Assembly (NCBI GenBank): GCA_037969395.1
Contig: JBBKXJ010000070.1
Location: 1-64,000 of the forward strand
DNA: 64,000 nucleotides
Origin: JBBKXJ01 sp037969395
GTDB lineage: Bacteria; Pseudomonadota; Gammaproteobacteria; Pseudomonadales; JAUIET01
Direction: 5' to 3'
This document shows positions 1-8,006 of this stretch, in pieces. The notes beneath the pieces were generated by a model. The model was not told the origin of the DNA. It ran no database searches and saw only the letters and a program-made list of their open reading frames with translations. The translations under genes and the position numbers were made by a program. Within the stretch, counting starts at the first letter, position 1. Each line of letters opens with the position of its first letter.

Positions 1-362
1 CCAATAACGCCGGTTGAGAAAGGCAACACGTTTGCCTCTCCTACACTCGCTTGTCGGGCCAGGGCTGCGCAACTAAGGCCGGCATTGCGCAGCCCCTCGC
101 TGCCTGTGCCTGCATTGGCATTACCGGAATTGATAAGGCAGTAAATGGCTTGATCATTGTCGCTAGTCGCGAGATTTTGCCTGGCAACCTGCACCGGCGC
201 GGCACAAAATTTGTTTTGCGTAAACACGGCGGCGACAGAACTACCAGCCGCCGCTTCAATAAGCACGAGGTCAGCCTGTGAATTTTTTTTGATATTGGCT
301 GCCGCGGCCGCCAGCCGAACGCCGGTAACCGGAGCGCCTGCGGCAAGAACGTCGATGCTCAT
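1..362 (-). CDS. argJ: Glutamate N-acetyltransferase / amino-acid acetyltransferase ArgJ, N-terminal part
   Basis: ArgJ moves an acetyl group from N-acetylornithine to glutamate in the cyclic arginine pathway, and in bifunctional forms also makes N-acetylglutamate. Read from the ATG at 362, about 120 residues are visible: they begin MSIDVLAAGAPVTG and contain VAAVFTQNKFCAAPV, the INSGNANAGTG loop and PFSTGVIG at the edge, all typical ArgJ N-terminal motifs. The rest, including the self-cleavage threonine, lies outside the window. A GGAAG-like ribosome site precedes the start. It lies 20 bp after secA on the same strand, the secA-argJ order known from pseudomonads. The family call is firm; whether it is mono- or bifunctional cannot be judged. 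Confidence 0.9.
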   Translation of the reverse strand, partial: MSIDVLAAGAPVTGVRLAAAAANIKKNSQADLVLIEAAAGSSVAAVFTQNKFCAAPVQVARQNLATSDNDQAIYCLINSGNANAGTGSEGLRNAGLSCAALARQASVGEANVLPFSTGVI

Positions 363-382
363 GCTTATATCTTCCGGAGGTT

Positions 383-3103
383 TTAGATTTTACCGTGACA
401 CTGCTTGTACTTTTTGCCAGAGCCACACGGGCAAGGTTCGTTGCGGCCGACTTTGCGCTCTTCGCGCTTAAACGGTGTATGGCTGGGCGCGTCTGCTTGC
501 GCTGCACGCTGATCCGGCTCGCCTGCCTCTTCCTGCAGCGCGGAAGCCTGCTCGTGATGAAATTCGACTTTCTCTTTCGCTGCTGCCTCTCGCCTTTGCT
601 GCTCAACGGCTGCAACATCTTCGTCGCGCTGAATTTCTATGCGTGATAAAAACTTGACCACTTCGTGTTTAATTTCACCAAGCATGGATTCGAACAACTC
701 AAACGATTCCCGCTTGTATTCCTGCTTGGGGTTTTTAGCCGCATACGCACGAAAATGAATGCTCTGGCGTAAATGGTCCATGGTTGCCAGGTGCTCTTTC
801 CAATGGGTGTCCAGCACCTGCAGCATAATGTGTTTTTCAAACTTGCGTATGTCTGGTCCCAGGTCGGATGTTTTGGCCTCATAGGCGGCTTTCACGTCTT
901 CGCGAATCTTGCTGCGCAGGGCGTCTTCATCGCGATGCTTGTCAGCATCCAGCCATTCCTGTAGCTGCAGGTCGACGGCAAATTCAGCCTTGAGCTGTTC
1001 CTCCAAACCTTTCACATCCCACTGTTCCTCGAGACTCTGGCGAGGAATAAAGCTGTCGATAACATCGTTCACCACGTCTTCACGAATGGCGACAATGGTG
1101 TCGTAGATGTCTTCAGACTCCATGACATCGCTACGCTGCTGATAGATCACCTGGCGCTGTTCGTTGGCTACATCGTCGTATTCCAGCAGCTGCTTGCGAA
1201 TGTCGAAGTTACGCCCTTCCACTTTGCGCTGTGCTTTTTCAATGGCGTTGCTAACCATACGATGCTCGATGGCTTCGCCTTTCTCCATACCCAGCGCCTG
1301 CATGAAATTCTTTACCCGGTCAGAGGCAAAGATGCGCATCAGATTGTCTTCCAGCGACAGATAAAAGCGGGTGACGCCAGGATCACCTTGTCGGCCGGCA
1401 CGGCCACGCAGCTGGTTATCAATGCGCCGCGACTCATGCCGCTCGGTTGCGAGAATGTGCAGGCCGCCGGACTCCAGCACCTGATTATGCCGCTCCTGCC
1501 ACGCCTGCGTGACGGCGTGCTCCTCGGACTCGCTGGCATTTTCCAGCTGCGACAGTTCGGCTTCGAGGTTGCCGCCTAATACAATGTCTGTGCCGCGCCC
1601 GGCCATGTTGGTGGCGATAGTAATGGCGCCGGGTTGACCCGCCTGGGCAATGATTTCGGCTTCTTTTTCGTGATATTTGGCGTTCAGTACTTTGTGCGGC
1701 AGTTTCTCGTTGTCCAGCACACGCGACAGTTCTTCAGAGGTTTCGATTGACGCGGTGCCAACCAGGACCGGGCTGCCCTGCGTAATACACTCTTTGATAT
1801 CGTTGACGATGGCTTCGAATTTTTCTTCTTTTGAGAGGTACACAAGATCGTTCAGGTCTTTGCGTATAGTCGGCATATTGGTCGGAACAACCACCACAAT
1901 CAGCCCATAAATTTGGTTAAACTCAAACGCTTCGGTGTCGGCCGTACCGGTCATGCCCGACAACTTGTTGTACAGACGGAAGTAGTTCTGAAAAGTGGTA
2001 GACGCAAGCGTTTGGCTCTCGCTCTGAATCGATACGCCTTCTTTCGCCTCGATGGCCTGATGCAGCCCCTCCGACAAGCGCCGGCCTTGCATGGTGCGGC
2101 CGGTATGTTCGTCGATAAGCACTACCTGGTCGTTCTGCACTATGTACTCAACGTCAGAGTGAAATAGTACGTGGGCGCGCAGCGCCGATTGCACGTGATG
2201 CAGTAGATTCAGATTGCCGGCGGAATATAAGTTCTCGCCCTCGGCCAACAGGCCATGTTCGCCAAGCAGGTCTTCAACAAATTGGTGACCGTTTTCGGTT
2301 AGCTCAATCTGGCGCTGTTTTTCGTCCAGCGTGTAGTGTCCTTCGCCATCGCCCAGGTCAACCTTTAACTCTTTGATAAACGCGTTGATGCTCTTATACA
2401 GTTCCGAGCTGTCTTCGGCTGCGCCGGAAATAATCAACGGCGTGCGCGCCTCGTCGATCAAAATTGAGTCTACTTCGTCGACGATGGCGAAGTTGGGCGT
2501 GCGCTGTAGACGGTCTTCCTGGGCAAACGCCATGTTGTCGCGCAAATAGTCAAAGCCGAACTCGTTATTGGTGCCGTAGGTAATATCGGCAGCGTAGGCG
2601 GCGCGCTTGCTTTCGGAATCCTGATTAGAAAGAATGGTGCCAACCTGCAGGCCGAGAAATTCGTAAATGGGCCGCATCCAGTTCGCATCGCGACCGGCCA
2701 GGTAGTCGTTTACTGTGACCAGATGCACGCCTTCGGAGCTTAAGGCATTCAGGTATGCCGGCAGTGTCGCCACCAGCGTTTTACCTTCACCAGTACGCAT
2801 CTCGGCGATGTTGCCTTCGTGCAACACCAGGCCGCCTATCATTTGCACGTCGAAATGGCGCAAACCCAGCGTGCGCTTGCTTGCTTCGCGCACGCAGGCA
2901 AATGCTTCGGGCAGAATGGCGTCAAGGCTTTCGCCTTTTTCAATACGTTGTCTAAATTCGGCAGTTTTGCTTTTTAATTCATCATCGCTCAACTTTTCAA
3001 GCGGCTCTTCCAGTTCGTTAATGCGCTTGACTAATTTGCCCATGCGCTTAACTTCACGATCATTTTTGCTGCCGACTACGGCTTTTAGCATCTTTCCAAT
3101 CAT
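383..3103 (-). CDS. secA: Preprotein translocase ATPase SecA
   Basis: SecA is the motor that drives unfolded preproteins through SecYEG. The product is 906 residues, normal for the family. Seen in order: Walker A MRTGEGKT near residue 105; DEVDSILIDEARTPLIISG, covering Walker B and the following region; the second ATPase half with GRAGRQGDPG; and a C-terminal zinc motif CPCGSGKKYKQCH. That tail binds SecB and phospholipid in relatives. The reading frame can be opened further upstream only with an ATT codon, so the ATG at 3103 (MIGKMLKAVVGSKNDR) is taken, matching known SecA N-termini; a second ATG at 3091 is possible. No secM-like arrest gene precedes it; the upstream gap holds a repeat pair. 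Confidence 0.97.
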   Translation of the reverse strand: MIGKMLKAVVGSKNDREVKRMGKLVKRINELEEPLEKLSDDELKSKTAEFRQRIEKGESLDAILPEAFACVREASKRTLGLRHFDVQMIGGLVLHEGNIAEMRTGEGKTLVATLPAYLNALSSEGVHLVTVNDYLAGRDANWMRPIYEFLGLQVGTILSNQDSESKRAAYAADITYGTNNEFGFDYLRDNMAFAQEDRLQRTPNFAIVDEVDSILIDEARTPLIISGAAEDSSELYKSINAFIKELKVDLGDGEGHYTLDEKQRQIELTENGHQFVEDLLGEHGLLAEGENLYSAGNLNLLHHVQSALRAHVLFHSDVEYIVQNDQVVLIDEHTGRTMQGRRLSEGLHQAIEAKEGVSIQSESQTLASTTFQNYFRLYNKLSGMTGTADTEAFEFNQIYGLIVVVVPTNMPTIRKDLNDLVYLSKEEKFEAIVNDIKECITQGSPVLVGTASIETSEELSRVLDNEKLPHKVLNAKYHEKEAEIIAQAGQPGAITIATNMAGRGTDIVLGGNLEAELSQLENASESEEHAVTQAWQERHNQVLESGGLHILATERHESRRIDNQLRGRAGRQGDPGVTRFYLSLEDNLMRIFASDRVKNFMQALGMEKGEAIEHRMVSNAIEKAQRKVEGRNFDIRKQLLEYDDVANEQRQVIYQQRSDVMESEDIYDTIVAIREDVVNDVIDSFIPRQSLEEQWDVKGLEEQLKAEFAVDLQLQEWLDADKHRDEDALRSKIREDVKAAYEAKTSDLGPDIRKFEKHIMLQVLDTHWKEHLATMDHLRQSIHFRAYAAKNPKQEYKRESFELFESMLGEIKHEVVKFLSRIEIQRDEDVAAVEQQRREAAAKEKVEFHHEQASALQEEAGEPDQRAAQADAPSHTPFKREERKVGRNEPCPCGSGKKYKQCHGKI

Positions 3104-3207
3104 AAAATAGGTTTTCGCTATAGGATAGAGGGGCAATTCAGCGCAGCATTATACGCCAGCTTAGAGCGCATGCTTGCAACGCGGTAGAATTTTTGTGGTA
3201 GATAGCT

Positions 3208-3271
3208 TTCGCGACTAAAGTCGCTCCCACAGGGCTATGATATGGCTTGTAGGAGCGACTGCAGCCGCGAA
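3208..3271. repeat. Inverted pair of REP-like palindromic repeats
   Basis: Two 24-bp units face each other across a 16-bp spacer in the gap between the M23 peptidase gene and secA: 3208-3231 and 3248-3271. Read in the same orientation they agree at 20 of 24 bases, and each contains its own short palindrome (GCGACT/AGTCGC in the first). The core resembles Pseudomonas/Xanthomonas REP elements (CGCTCC-TACA end). Such pairs can stabilise mRNA 3' ends or bind gyrase and are spread by a REP-associated transposase; none is in the window. Confidence 0.75.
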
Positions 3272-3320
3272 TGATAAGTTTAAAGTAAAGCGAAGCGCGT
3301 CGAGTTGCGCAAGTGAAAAA

Positions 3321-4247
3321 CTAACTTTCTCGGCGTGCGCGTTGAATGTACGCGAGGGGGTTAACCGATTTTCCACCTTTTAAAACTTCAAAGTGTACAT
3401 GCGGTCCGGTGGAGCGGCCAGTGCTGCCCATTTTAGAAATAACCTGACCCTGTTTAACGATGTCACCGGGGCTGACTAAAATTTCGGCATTGTGAGCGTA
3501 GCGCGTAGTGTATCCGTTAGGATGGCTGATTTCTATCAGATGGCCGTAACCGCGACGCTTGCTGGCTCGCGTGACAACTCCGGAGCCAACCGCGACGACA
3601 TCGCTGCCCTGTTTGCCGGCGAAATCGATGCCTTTGTGCCAGGCTTGATGGCCTTTGAACGGATCGGTGCGATAGCCATACGACGATGACATCCAACCTT
3701 TGAGAATAGGCCGGCCGGCGATAAACACTTCATCGCGCAGTTTGCGCTTCGCCAGCAGACTTTCCATTATGTCGAGCTGCTGTTCACGCAGCTCTATTTG
3801 ATCAGCAAGCCCGTCCAGCGTGGTCAAAAATTGCGGTGCCTGCAGCGCCTGTTCCAGACTGTCGCTCTCGGGACCACCAACAGCCGGCTGTACGCTAAAA
3901 TCGAATTCGGTCTTGTCGAGCTTGGCCATGGCGGCCAGACGTTCGCCCAGCGCGTCGAGTCGCATCAGGCGCGACTGCAGCTGCGCAGTGCGCACCGCCA
4001 ACGCTTCAATACGTGCCTCACCGTTGAGTTTCGCGCTGCTGAGTTCGGCTTTCTGAGCCGCGAGTTCTGCCTGCCATTGTGCAACAAGCGCAGGGTTGGC
4101 GGCGGTTTGCCGCAGGTAACTGGTCCAGTTGTATAATCCAAGCGCAGCGAGCATTGCCAGCACCGCAGCCGCAATCAGCAAAGTTTGCATGGAAAGCGCC
4201 AGCGTTCTGGGTTGTTTGCAGCTACTGCTGACAAGAATTATTCGCAT
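3321..4247 (-). CDS. M23-family (LytM-like) peptidase, membrane anchored
   Basis: This is a 308-residue envelope protein with one N-terminal membrane segment (about residues 17-40, LLIAAAVLAMLAALGLY), a periplasmic helical stretch rich in Ala, Glu and Leu (about 50-175), and a C-terminal M23 domain. The zinc ligands appear intact: the HKGIDFA motif near residue 205 and HVHFEV near 285. M23 enzymes cut peptide cross-links in peptidoglycan, so an active hydrolase is likely, though substrate and partners are not shown. It lies between lpxC and secA, as a homologous gene does in pseudomonads. The ATG at 4247 has no clear ribosome site. Confidence 0.9.
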   Translation of the reverse strand: MRIILVSSSCKQPRTLALSMQTLLIAAAVLAMLAALGLYNWTSYLRQTAANPALVAQWQAELAAQKAELSSAKLNGEARIEALAVRTAQLQSRLMRLDALGERLAAMAKLDKTEFDFSVQPAVGGPESDSLEQALQAPQFLTTLDGLADQIELREQQLDIMESLLAKRKLRDEVFIAGRPILKGWMSSSYGYRTDPFKGHQAWHKGIDFAGKQGSDVVAVGSGVVTRASKRRGYGHLIEISHPNGYTTRYAHNAEILVSPGDIVKQGQVISKMGSTGRSTGPHVHFEVLKGGKSVNPLAYIQRARRES

Positions 4248-4356
4248 AGAAGTGAGACCAAGCTAATCCCGATTGACTCGGAACTATGTCACGAAACGTA
4301 AAACAAACGTGTTTGAAATTCTGGCAATAGTACCAGAACATCGTTGCCGTGAGTTT

Positions 4357-4384
4357 ATTATAGTCTTAACTGATTATTCGGCAA
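4357..4384 (-). promoter_or_regulatory. Putative sigma70 promoter of the M23 peptidase / secA unit
   Basis: On the minus strand a TTGCCG -35 (4384-4379) is followed after 16 bp by a perfect TATAAT -10 (4362-4357). It lies about 110 bp upstream of the peptidase start, in the gap after lpxC, and would allow transcription independent of lpxC. This is by motif match only. Confidence 0.5.
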
Positions 4385-4413
4385 CCAAATTGATCGTTTA
4401 ATAACCTAAATCA

Positions 4414-5325
4414 TTAAGCAGCTAGCTCCGGTCCGGCGTAGGAAATTGGCGCTACGGCGTCGCCGTCGAACGTTACAAACTCCCAGGCGTCGGTCTGTGC
4501 GATCAATGCGCGCAGTGCGATGTTGTTAAGTGCATGACCAGACTTGTAGGCACGAAACTCGCCTATCAGACTGTTGCCAAGTAAATACAGGTCGCCAATG
4601 GCGTCTAGCACCTTGTGCTTTACAAACTCGTCTTCATAGCGCAGCCCGTCTTCGTTAAGAATGCGATGTTGATCAACAACAATTGCATTGTTCATGCTGC
4701 CGCCCAGCGCCATTCCCTGCGAGCGTAAAAATTCGATTTCGTGCATAAAACCAAAAGTGCGCGCGCGGCTGACTTCCTTGACGAACGAGGTGGTCGAAAA
4801 ATCAACTTCGGTGTTGACGATGCGATTTTCGAATGCCGGATGGTCGAAGGATATTGAAAAATTAACTTTGAAACCGTCAAAAGGCTTAAAGGTGACTGAC
4901 TTGTCACCGTCTTCTACGGTGATAGGCTTCAACACGCGAACGAACTTCTTCGCTACTTCCTGCTCCTCGATGCCGGCCGATTGGATGAGAAATACGAACG
5001 GGCCGGCGCTGCCGTCCATAATCGGCACTTCCTCGGCACTGAGTTCTACAATGGCATTGTCGATTCCCAGCCCGGCCATGGCAGACATAAGGTGCTCAAC
5101 GGTTGATACTCGTGCGGCCCCGTTTACCAGCACAGTTGAAAGTTTGGTTTCGCCCACGTTTTCAGCATACGCAACGACTTCTGCCACCGGGTCCAGGTCG
5201 ATGCGACGAAACACAATACCGGCGTCAACTGGCGCCGGGCGCAGCGTTAGATATACTTTTTTGCCGGTGTGCAAACCGATGCCGGTCGCTTTAATTGAAT
5301 TGCGAAGCGTGCGCTGCCTGATCAT
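4414..5325 (-). CDS. lpxC: UDP-3-O-acyl-N-acetylglucosamine deacetylase LpxC
   Basis: LpxC is the zinc enzyme for the first committed step of lipid A synthesis, in the cytosol. The 303-residue length is standard. Visible family signatures are the start MIRQRTLRNSIKATGIGLH, the zinc-site region VSTVEHLMSAMAGLGIDNA, the KHKVLDAIGDLYLLG segment carrying the other His/Asp ligands, and a C-terminal HALNN with the catalytic histidine. The frame opens 11 codons further upstream, but the ATG at 5325 matches known LpxC starts and follows an AGG-type site. It is separated from ftsZ by a terminator and a strong palindrome, so it probably has its own promoter. Confidence 0.97.
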   Translation of the reverse strand: MIRQRTLRNSIKATGIGLHTGKKVYLTLRPAPVDAGIVFRRIDLDPVAEVVAYAENVGETKLSTVLVNGAARVSTVEHLMSAMAGLGIDNAIVELSAEEVPIMDGSAGPFVFLIQSAGIEEQEVAKKFVRVLKPITVEDGDKSVTFKPFDGFKVNFSISFDHPAFENRIVNTEVDFSTTSFVKEVSRARTFGFMHEIEFLRSQGMALGGSMNNAIVVDQHRILNEDGLRYEDEFVKHKVLDAIGDLYLLGNSLIGEFRAYKSGHALNNIALRALIAQTDAWEFVTFDGDAVAPISYAGPELAA

Positions 5326-5391
5326 AGGGAACCTGCCGGTATATTTTATTGCTGGCATTTGCCACTAAACGAGCGGCTCAAAAATCGAGCG

Positions 5392-5420
5392 CCCTCGGTC
5401 GAATCAATTCGACCCCAGGG
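5392..5420. promoter_or_regulatory. Operator-like palindrome upstream of lpxC
   Basis: The core 5397-5414 is a perfect inverted repeat, GGTCGAAT-CA-ATTCGACC, and flanking CCCT/AGGG extends the symmetry. On the lpxC strand a consensus TTGACA (5433-5428) sits just upstream, so the palindrome would cover the place of a -10 box, although the bases there match -10 poorly. It could be a binding site for a dimeric regulator or an RNA hairpin after ftsZ. It is not a LexA or Fur consensus. Confidence 0.5.
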
Positions 5421-5457
5421 TGTTTGTTGTCAACCGCTCGATTGAGTGAAAAGCCTT

Positions 5458-5494
5458 AAAAAAAGATGACGCACACAATTTTAGTGCATGCGCC
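5458..5494 (-). terminator. Rho-independent terminator after ftsZ
   Basis: Read on the minus strand, an imperfect stem (GCGCA-TG-CAC pairing with GTG-TGCGT, TG bulged) is followed by CATC and a run of seven T. It lies about 30 bp past the ftsZ stop and closes the dcw cluster. Confidence 0.65.
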
Positions 5495-5525
5495 ATTATC
5501 AGGCCACTGTTACGCGTCAGCCTGA

Positions 5526-6746
5526 CTAGTCGGCCTGTCTACGCAAAAACGCTGGAATGTCCAGGTATTGCATATCCGGGTCGGCTTCGGCTGCGGACAT
5601 TTTCGCAGCTGCTGAAGCGGCCGAGGCTGCCGACCCCTGTGGACTTGCCGTGGCGCGGCTCATCGACTGTGACTCCAGCACTGGAGGATTGCGCATGATG
5701 GTGGGCATTTCATAGTCGCGGTAGTTGACCAGATCACCCATCTGCGTACTACTGGGGTTGTCGACAACTTTAAGACCACGATCAATAACGCGCTCGCCCA
5801 GACCGGTTGCAACCACGGTTACCCGAATGTCGTCGGTCATATCAGGGTCGATTACAGTGCCAACTACAACGGTGGCATTGTCGGAAGCGAACTCTTCTAT
5901 GGTATCGCCCACTTCGGTGAACTCACCCAATGACAAGTCCAGACCCGCCGTGATGTTGACCAGAATGCCGCGTGCTCCCTGCAGATTTACGTCTTCCAGC
6001 AATTGGCTGTGAATGGCTTTTTCTGCCGCTTCACGCGCTCGATTATTGCCGCGCGCCTCGCCAGTACCCATCATCGCCTGGCCCATTTCCGACATAACCG
6101 TGCGCACATCGGCAAAGTCGACGTTGATCATGCCCGGGCGGATAATCAGGTCAGCAATACCCTGCACCGCGCCCAGCAATACGTCGTTTGCCGCCATAAA
6201 CGCTTCCAGCAACGTGGTGCCCTTGCCCAATACTGACAGCAGTTTTTCGTTGGGAATGGTGATCACCGAATCGACCTGCTTTTCGAGTTCGATAATTCCG
6301 GCTTCGGCAATTTTAGTGCGCTTTTTGCCTTCGAAAGGAAACGGTTTGGTAACCACCGCCACGGTCAAAATGCCTAGTTCTTTGGCTATTTCGGCAACCA
6401 CCGGCGCGCCGCCGGTGCCGGTACCACCACCCATGCCGGCGGTGATGAATACCATGTCGGCCCCTTCCAGCGCCTCGGCAATTCTGTCGCGGTCTTCCAT
6501 CGCCGCCGAACGGCCAATGTCAGGGTTTGCACCGGCACCCAAACCTTTAGTTACCGTGCTGCCTAATTGCAGCACGGTTTTCGATGCGATATCCGACAGC
6601 GCCTGAGCGTCGGTGTTAGCGCAAATAAAATCCACGCCTTCAACGTTATTGTTGATCATGTGTTTTACAGCATTACCGCCGCCACCGCCTACGCCGATGA
6701 CTTTGATGACTGCGCTCTGTGGTACGTTTTCAACTAATTCAAACAT
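5526..6746 (-). CDS. ftsZ: Cell division GTPase FtsZ
   Basis: FtsZ is the tubulin-like GTPase that forms the Z ring. It is 406 residues long. The GTP-binding tubulin signature GGGTGTGGAP is at about 106-115, the T7 loop NVDFADVRTVM near 208, and the C-terminal peptide YLDIPAFLRRQAD, which in relatives binds FtsA, ZipA and other partners, is intact. An Ala/Ser-rich linker (about 365-390) joins them. The ATG at 6746 follows a strong GGAG site. It is the last gene of the dcw cluster, 30 bp after ftsA, with a terminator behind it. Confidence 0.98.
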   Translation of the reverse strand: MFELVENVPQSAVIKVIGVGGGGGNAVKHMINNNVEGVDFICANTDAQALSDIASKTVLQLGSTVTKGLGAGANPDIGRSAAMEDRDRIAEALEGADMVFITAGMGGGTGTGGAPVVAEIAKELGILTVAVVTKPFPFEGKKRTKIAEAGIIELEKQVDSVITIPNEKLLSVLGKGTTLLEAFMAANDVLLGAVQGIADLIIRPGMINVDFADVRTVMSEMGQAMMGTGEARGNNRAREAAEKAIHSQLLEDVNLQGARGILVNITAGLDLSLGEFTEVGDTIEEFASDNATVVVGTVIDPDMTDDIRVTVVATGLGERVIDRGLKVVDNPSSTQMGDLVNYRDYEMPTIMRNPPVLESQSMSRATASPQGSAASAASAAAKMSAAEADPDMQYLDIPAFLRRQAD

Positions 6747-6776
6747 GGTCTTCTCCTCTTGGATTTAGTGTGTAGC

Positions 6777-8006
6777 TTAAAAATTTTGGCGCACCCATTG
6801 GCGCAACCGGGCGAAAAAGCCTCCTCCTGAGGGCTCGCGGCCAGCTGCATTGCCCGCCTCTTCCTGTTGTTTTAGTCCATACAGCAATAAACCTACGCCG
6901 GTGGCGTAAATCGGGTTACGCACGATGTCCTGCAAACCATTAACCGAATGCGGAACACCGATTCGAACCGGCATGTGAAAAATCGATTCTGCTAATTCGA
7001 TAACTCCCTCCATTTTTGCCGTACCTCCCGTCAGCACAATGCCGGCGGCGACTAAACTCTCATAACCACTGCGGCGCAGCTCAGCCTGAACCAGCGAAAA
7101 CAGCTCGTCATAACGTGGCTCAATCACTTCTGCCAGTGCCTGTCGCGACAGATCTCTGGGCGGCCTGTCGGCAACGCTGGGCACCTTAATGGTTTCGCCT
7201 GCGCCGGCCAGCTGAGCCAGGGCGCAGGCATATTTAATTTTTATCTCTTCGGCAAACTGCGTCGGCGTGCGCAACGCCATCGCTATATCGTTAGTCACCT
7301 GATCACCAGCGATGGGAATCACGCCGGTGTGACGTATCGAGCCTTCGGTGAAAATCGCTATGTCGGTGGTGCCGCCGCCAATATCTACCAGGCACACGCC
7401 CAGCTCCTTTTCATCCTCGGTTAGCACGGCGTAGGCTGATGCCAGCTGTTCGAGAATGACGTCTTCCACCTCCAACCCGCAGCGCTTGATGCACTTTTCA
7501 ATATTGCTGATGGCATTGACTGCGCAGGTCACCAAATGCACCTTTGCTTCCAGTCGTACGCCGGACATACCCAGCGGTTTTTTAATGCTGTCCTGCGAGT
7601 CAATCAAATACTCCTGCGGCAAAATGTGCAGCACCTTTTGGTCGGCCGGAATAGCCACGGCCTGAGCCGCATCGATAACGCGCTCTACGTCCAGTTGAAA
7701 CACTTCGCGGTCGCGAATGGCAACAATGCCGTGCGAGTTGAGGCTGCGAATATGGCTGCCAGCTATGCCGGCGTACACCGAGTGGATCTGGCAGCCGGCC
7801 ATCAGCTCGGCTTCTTCTATGGCGCGCTGAATCGATTGAATGGTGGACTCGATATTAACCACTACACCCTTCTTCAAGCCGCGCGACCGATGCGTGCCAA
7901 TACCAACGATGTTTATCTGGTTATCCGGGTCAACCTCACCAACAATGGCAACCACCTTCGAGGTGCCAATATCCAGGCCAACGATCATGCGGTTTTCATT
8001 AGCCAC
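6777..8006 (-). CDS. ftsA: Cell division protein FtsA
   Basis: FtsA is the actin-like ATPase that tethers FtsZ to the inner membrane. The start is set at GTG 8006, giving MANENRMIVGLDIGTSKVV, the usual FtsA N-terminus, with a GGGAG site 10 bp upstream; this gives 409 residues, a typical length. The frame opens much further upstream, but that part overlaps ftsQ and has no family similarity. Seen are the phosphate-1 motif GLDIGTSK, the phosphate-2 region VDIGGGTTDIA, VLTGGTAKMEG, and a C-terminal amphipathic tail FFARLRQWVRQNF that fits a membrane anchor. It overlaps the ftsQ end by 8 bp. Confidence 0.97.
   Translation of the reverse strand: MANENRMIVGLDIGTSKVVAIVGEVDPDNQINIVGIGTHRSRGLKKGVVVNIESTIQSIQRAIEEAELMAGCQIHSVYAGIAGSHIRSLNSHGIVAIRDREVFQLDVERVIDAAQAVAIPADQKVLHILPQEYLIDSQDSIKKPLGMSGVRLEAKVHLVTCAVNAISNIEKCIKRCGLEVEDVILEQLASAYAVLTEDEKELGVCLVDIGGGTTDIAIFTEGSIRHTGVIPIAGDQVTNDIAMALRTPTQFAEEIKIKYACALAQLAGAGETIKVPSVADRPPRDLSRQALAEVIEPRYDELFSLVQAELRRSGYESLVAAGIVLTGGTAKMEGVIELAESIFHMPVRIGVPHSVNGLQDIVRNPIYATGVGLLLYGLKQQEEAGNAAGREPSGGGFFARLRQWVRQNF

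Noticed and set aside
3104..3136. Eleven-codon N-terminal extension of SecA
   Set aside because: It would need an ATT start and is absent from known SecA proteins; ATG 3103 fits the family.
3137..3320. A secM-type arrest peptide upstream of secA
   Set aside because: The gap has no signal-peptide ORF or arrest motif; it contains a REP-like pair instead.
4688..5368. 226-codon open frame on the plus strand
   Set aside because: Antisense to lpxC, Ser/Thr-rich low-complexity translation, no family similarity.
6013..6606. 197-codon plus-strand frame opposite ftsZ
   Set aside because: A shadow of ftsZ codons; Ser/Pro/Ala-rich with no domain.
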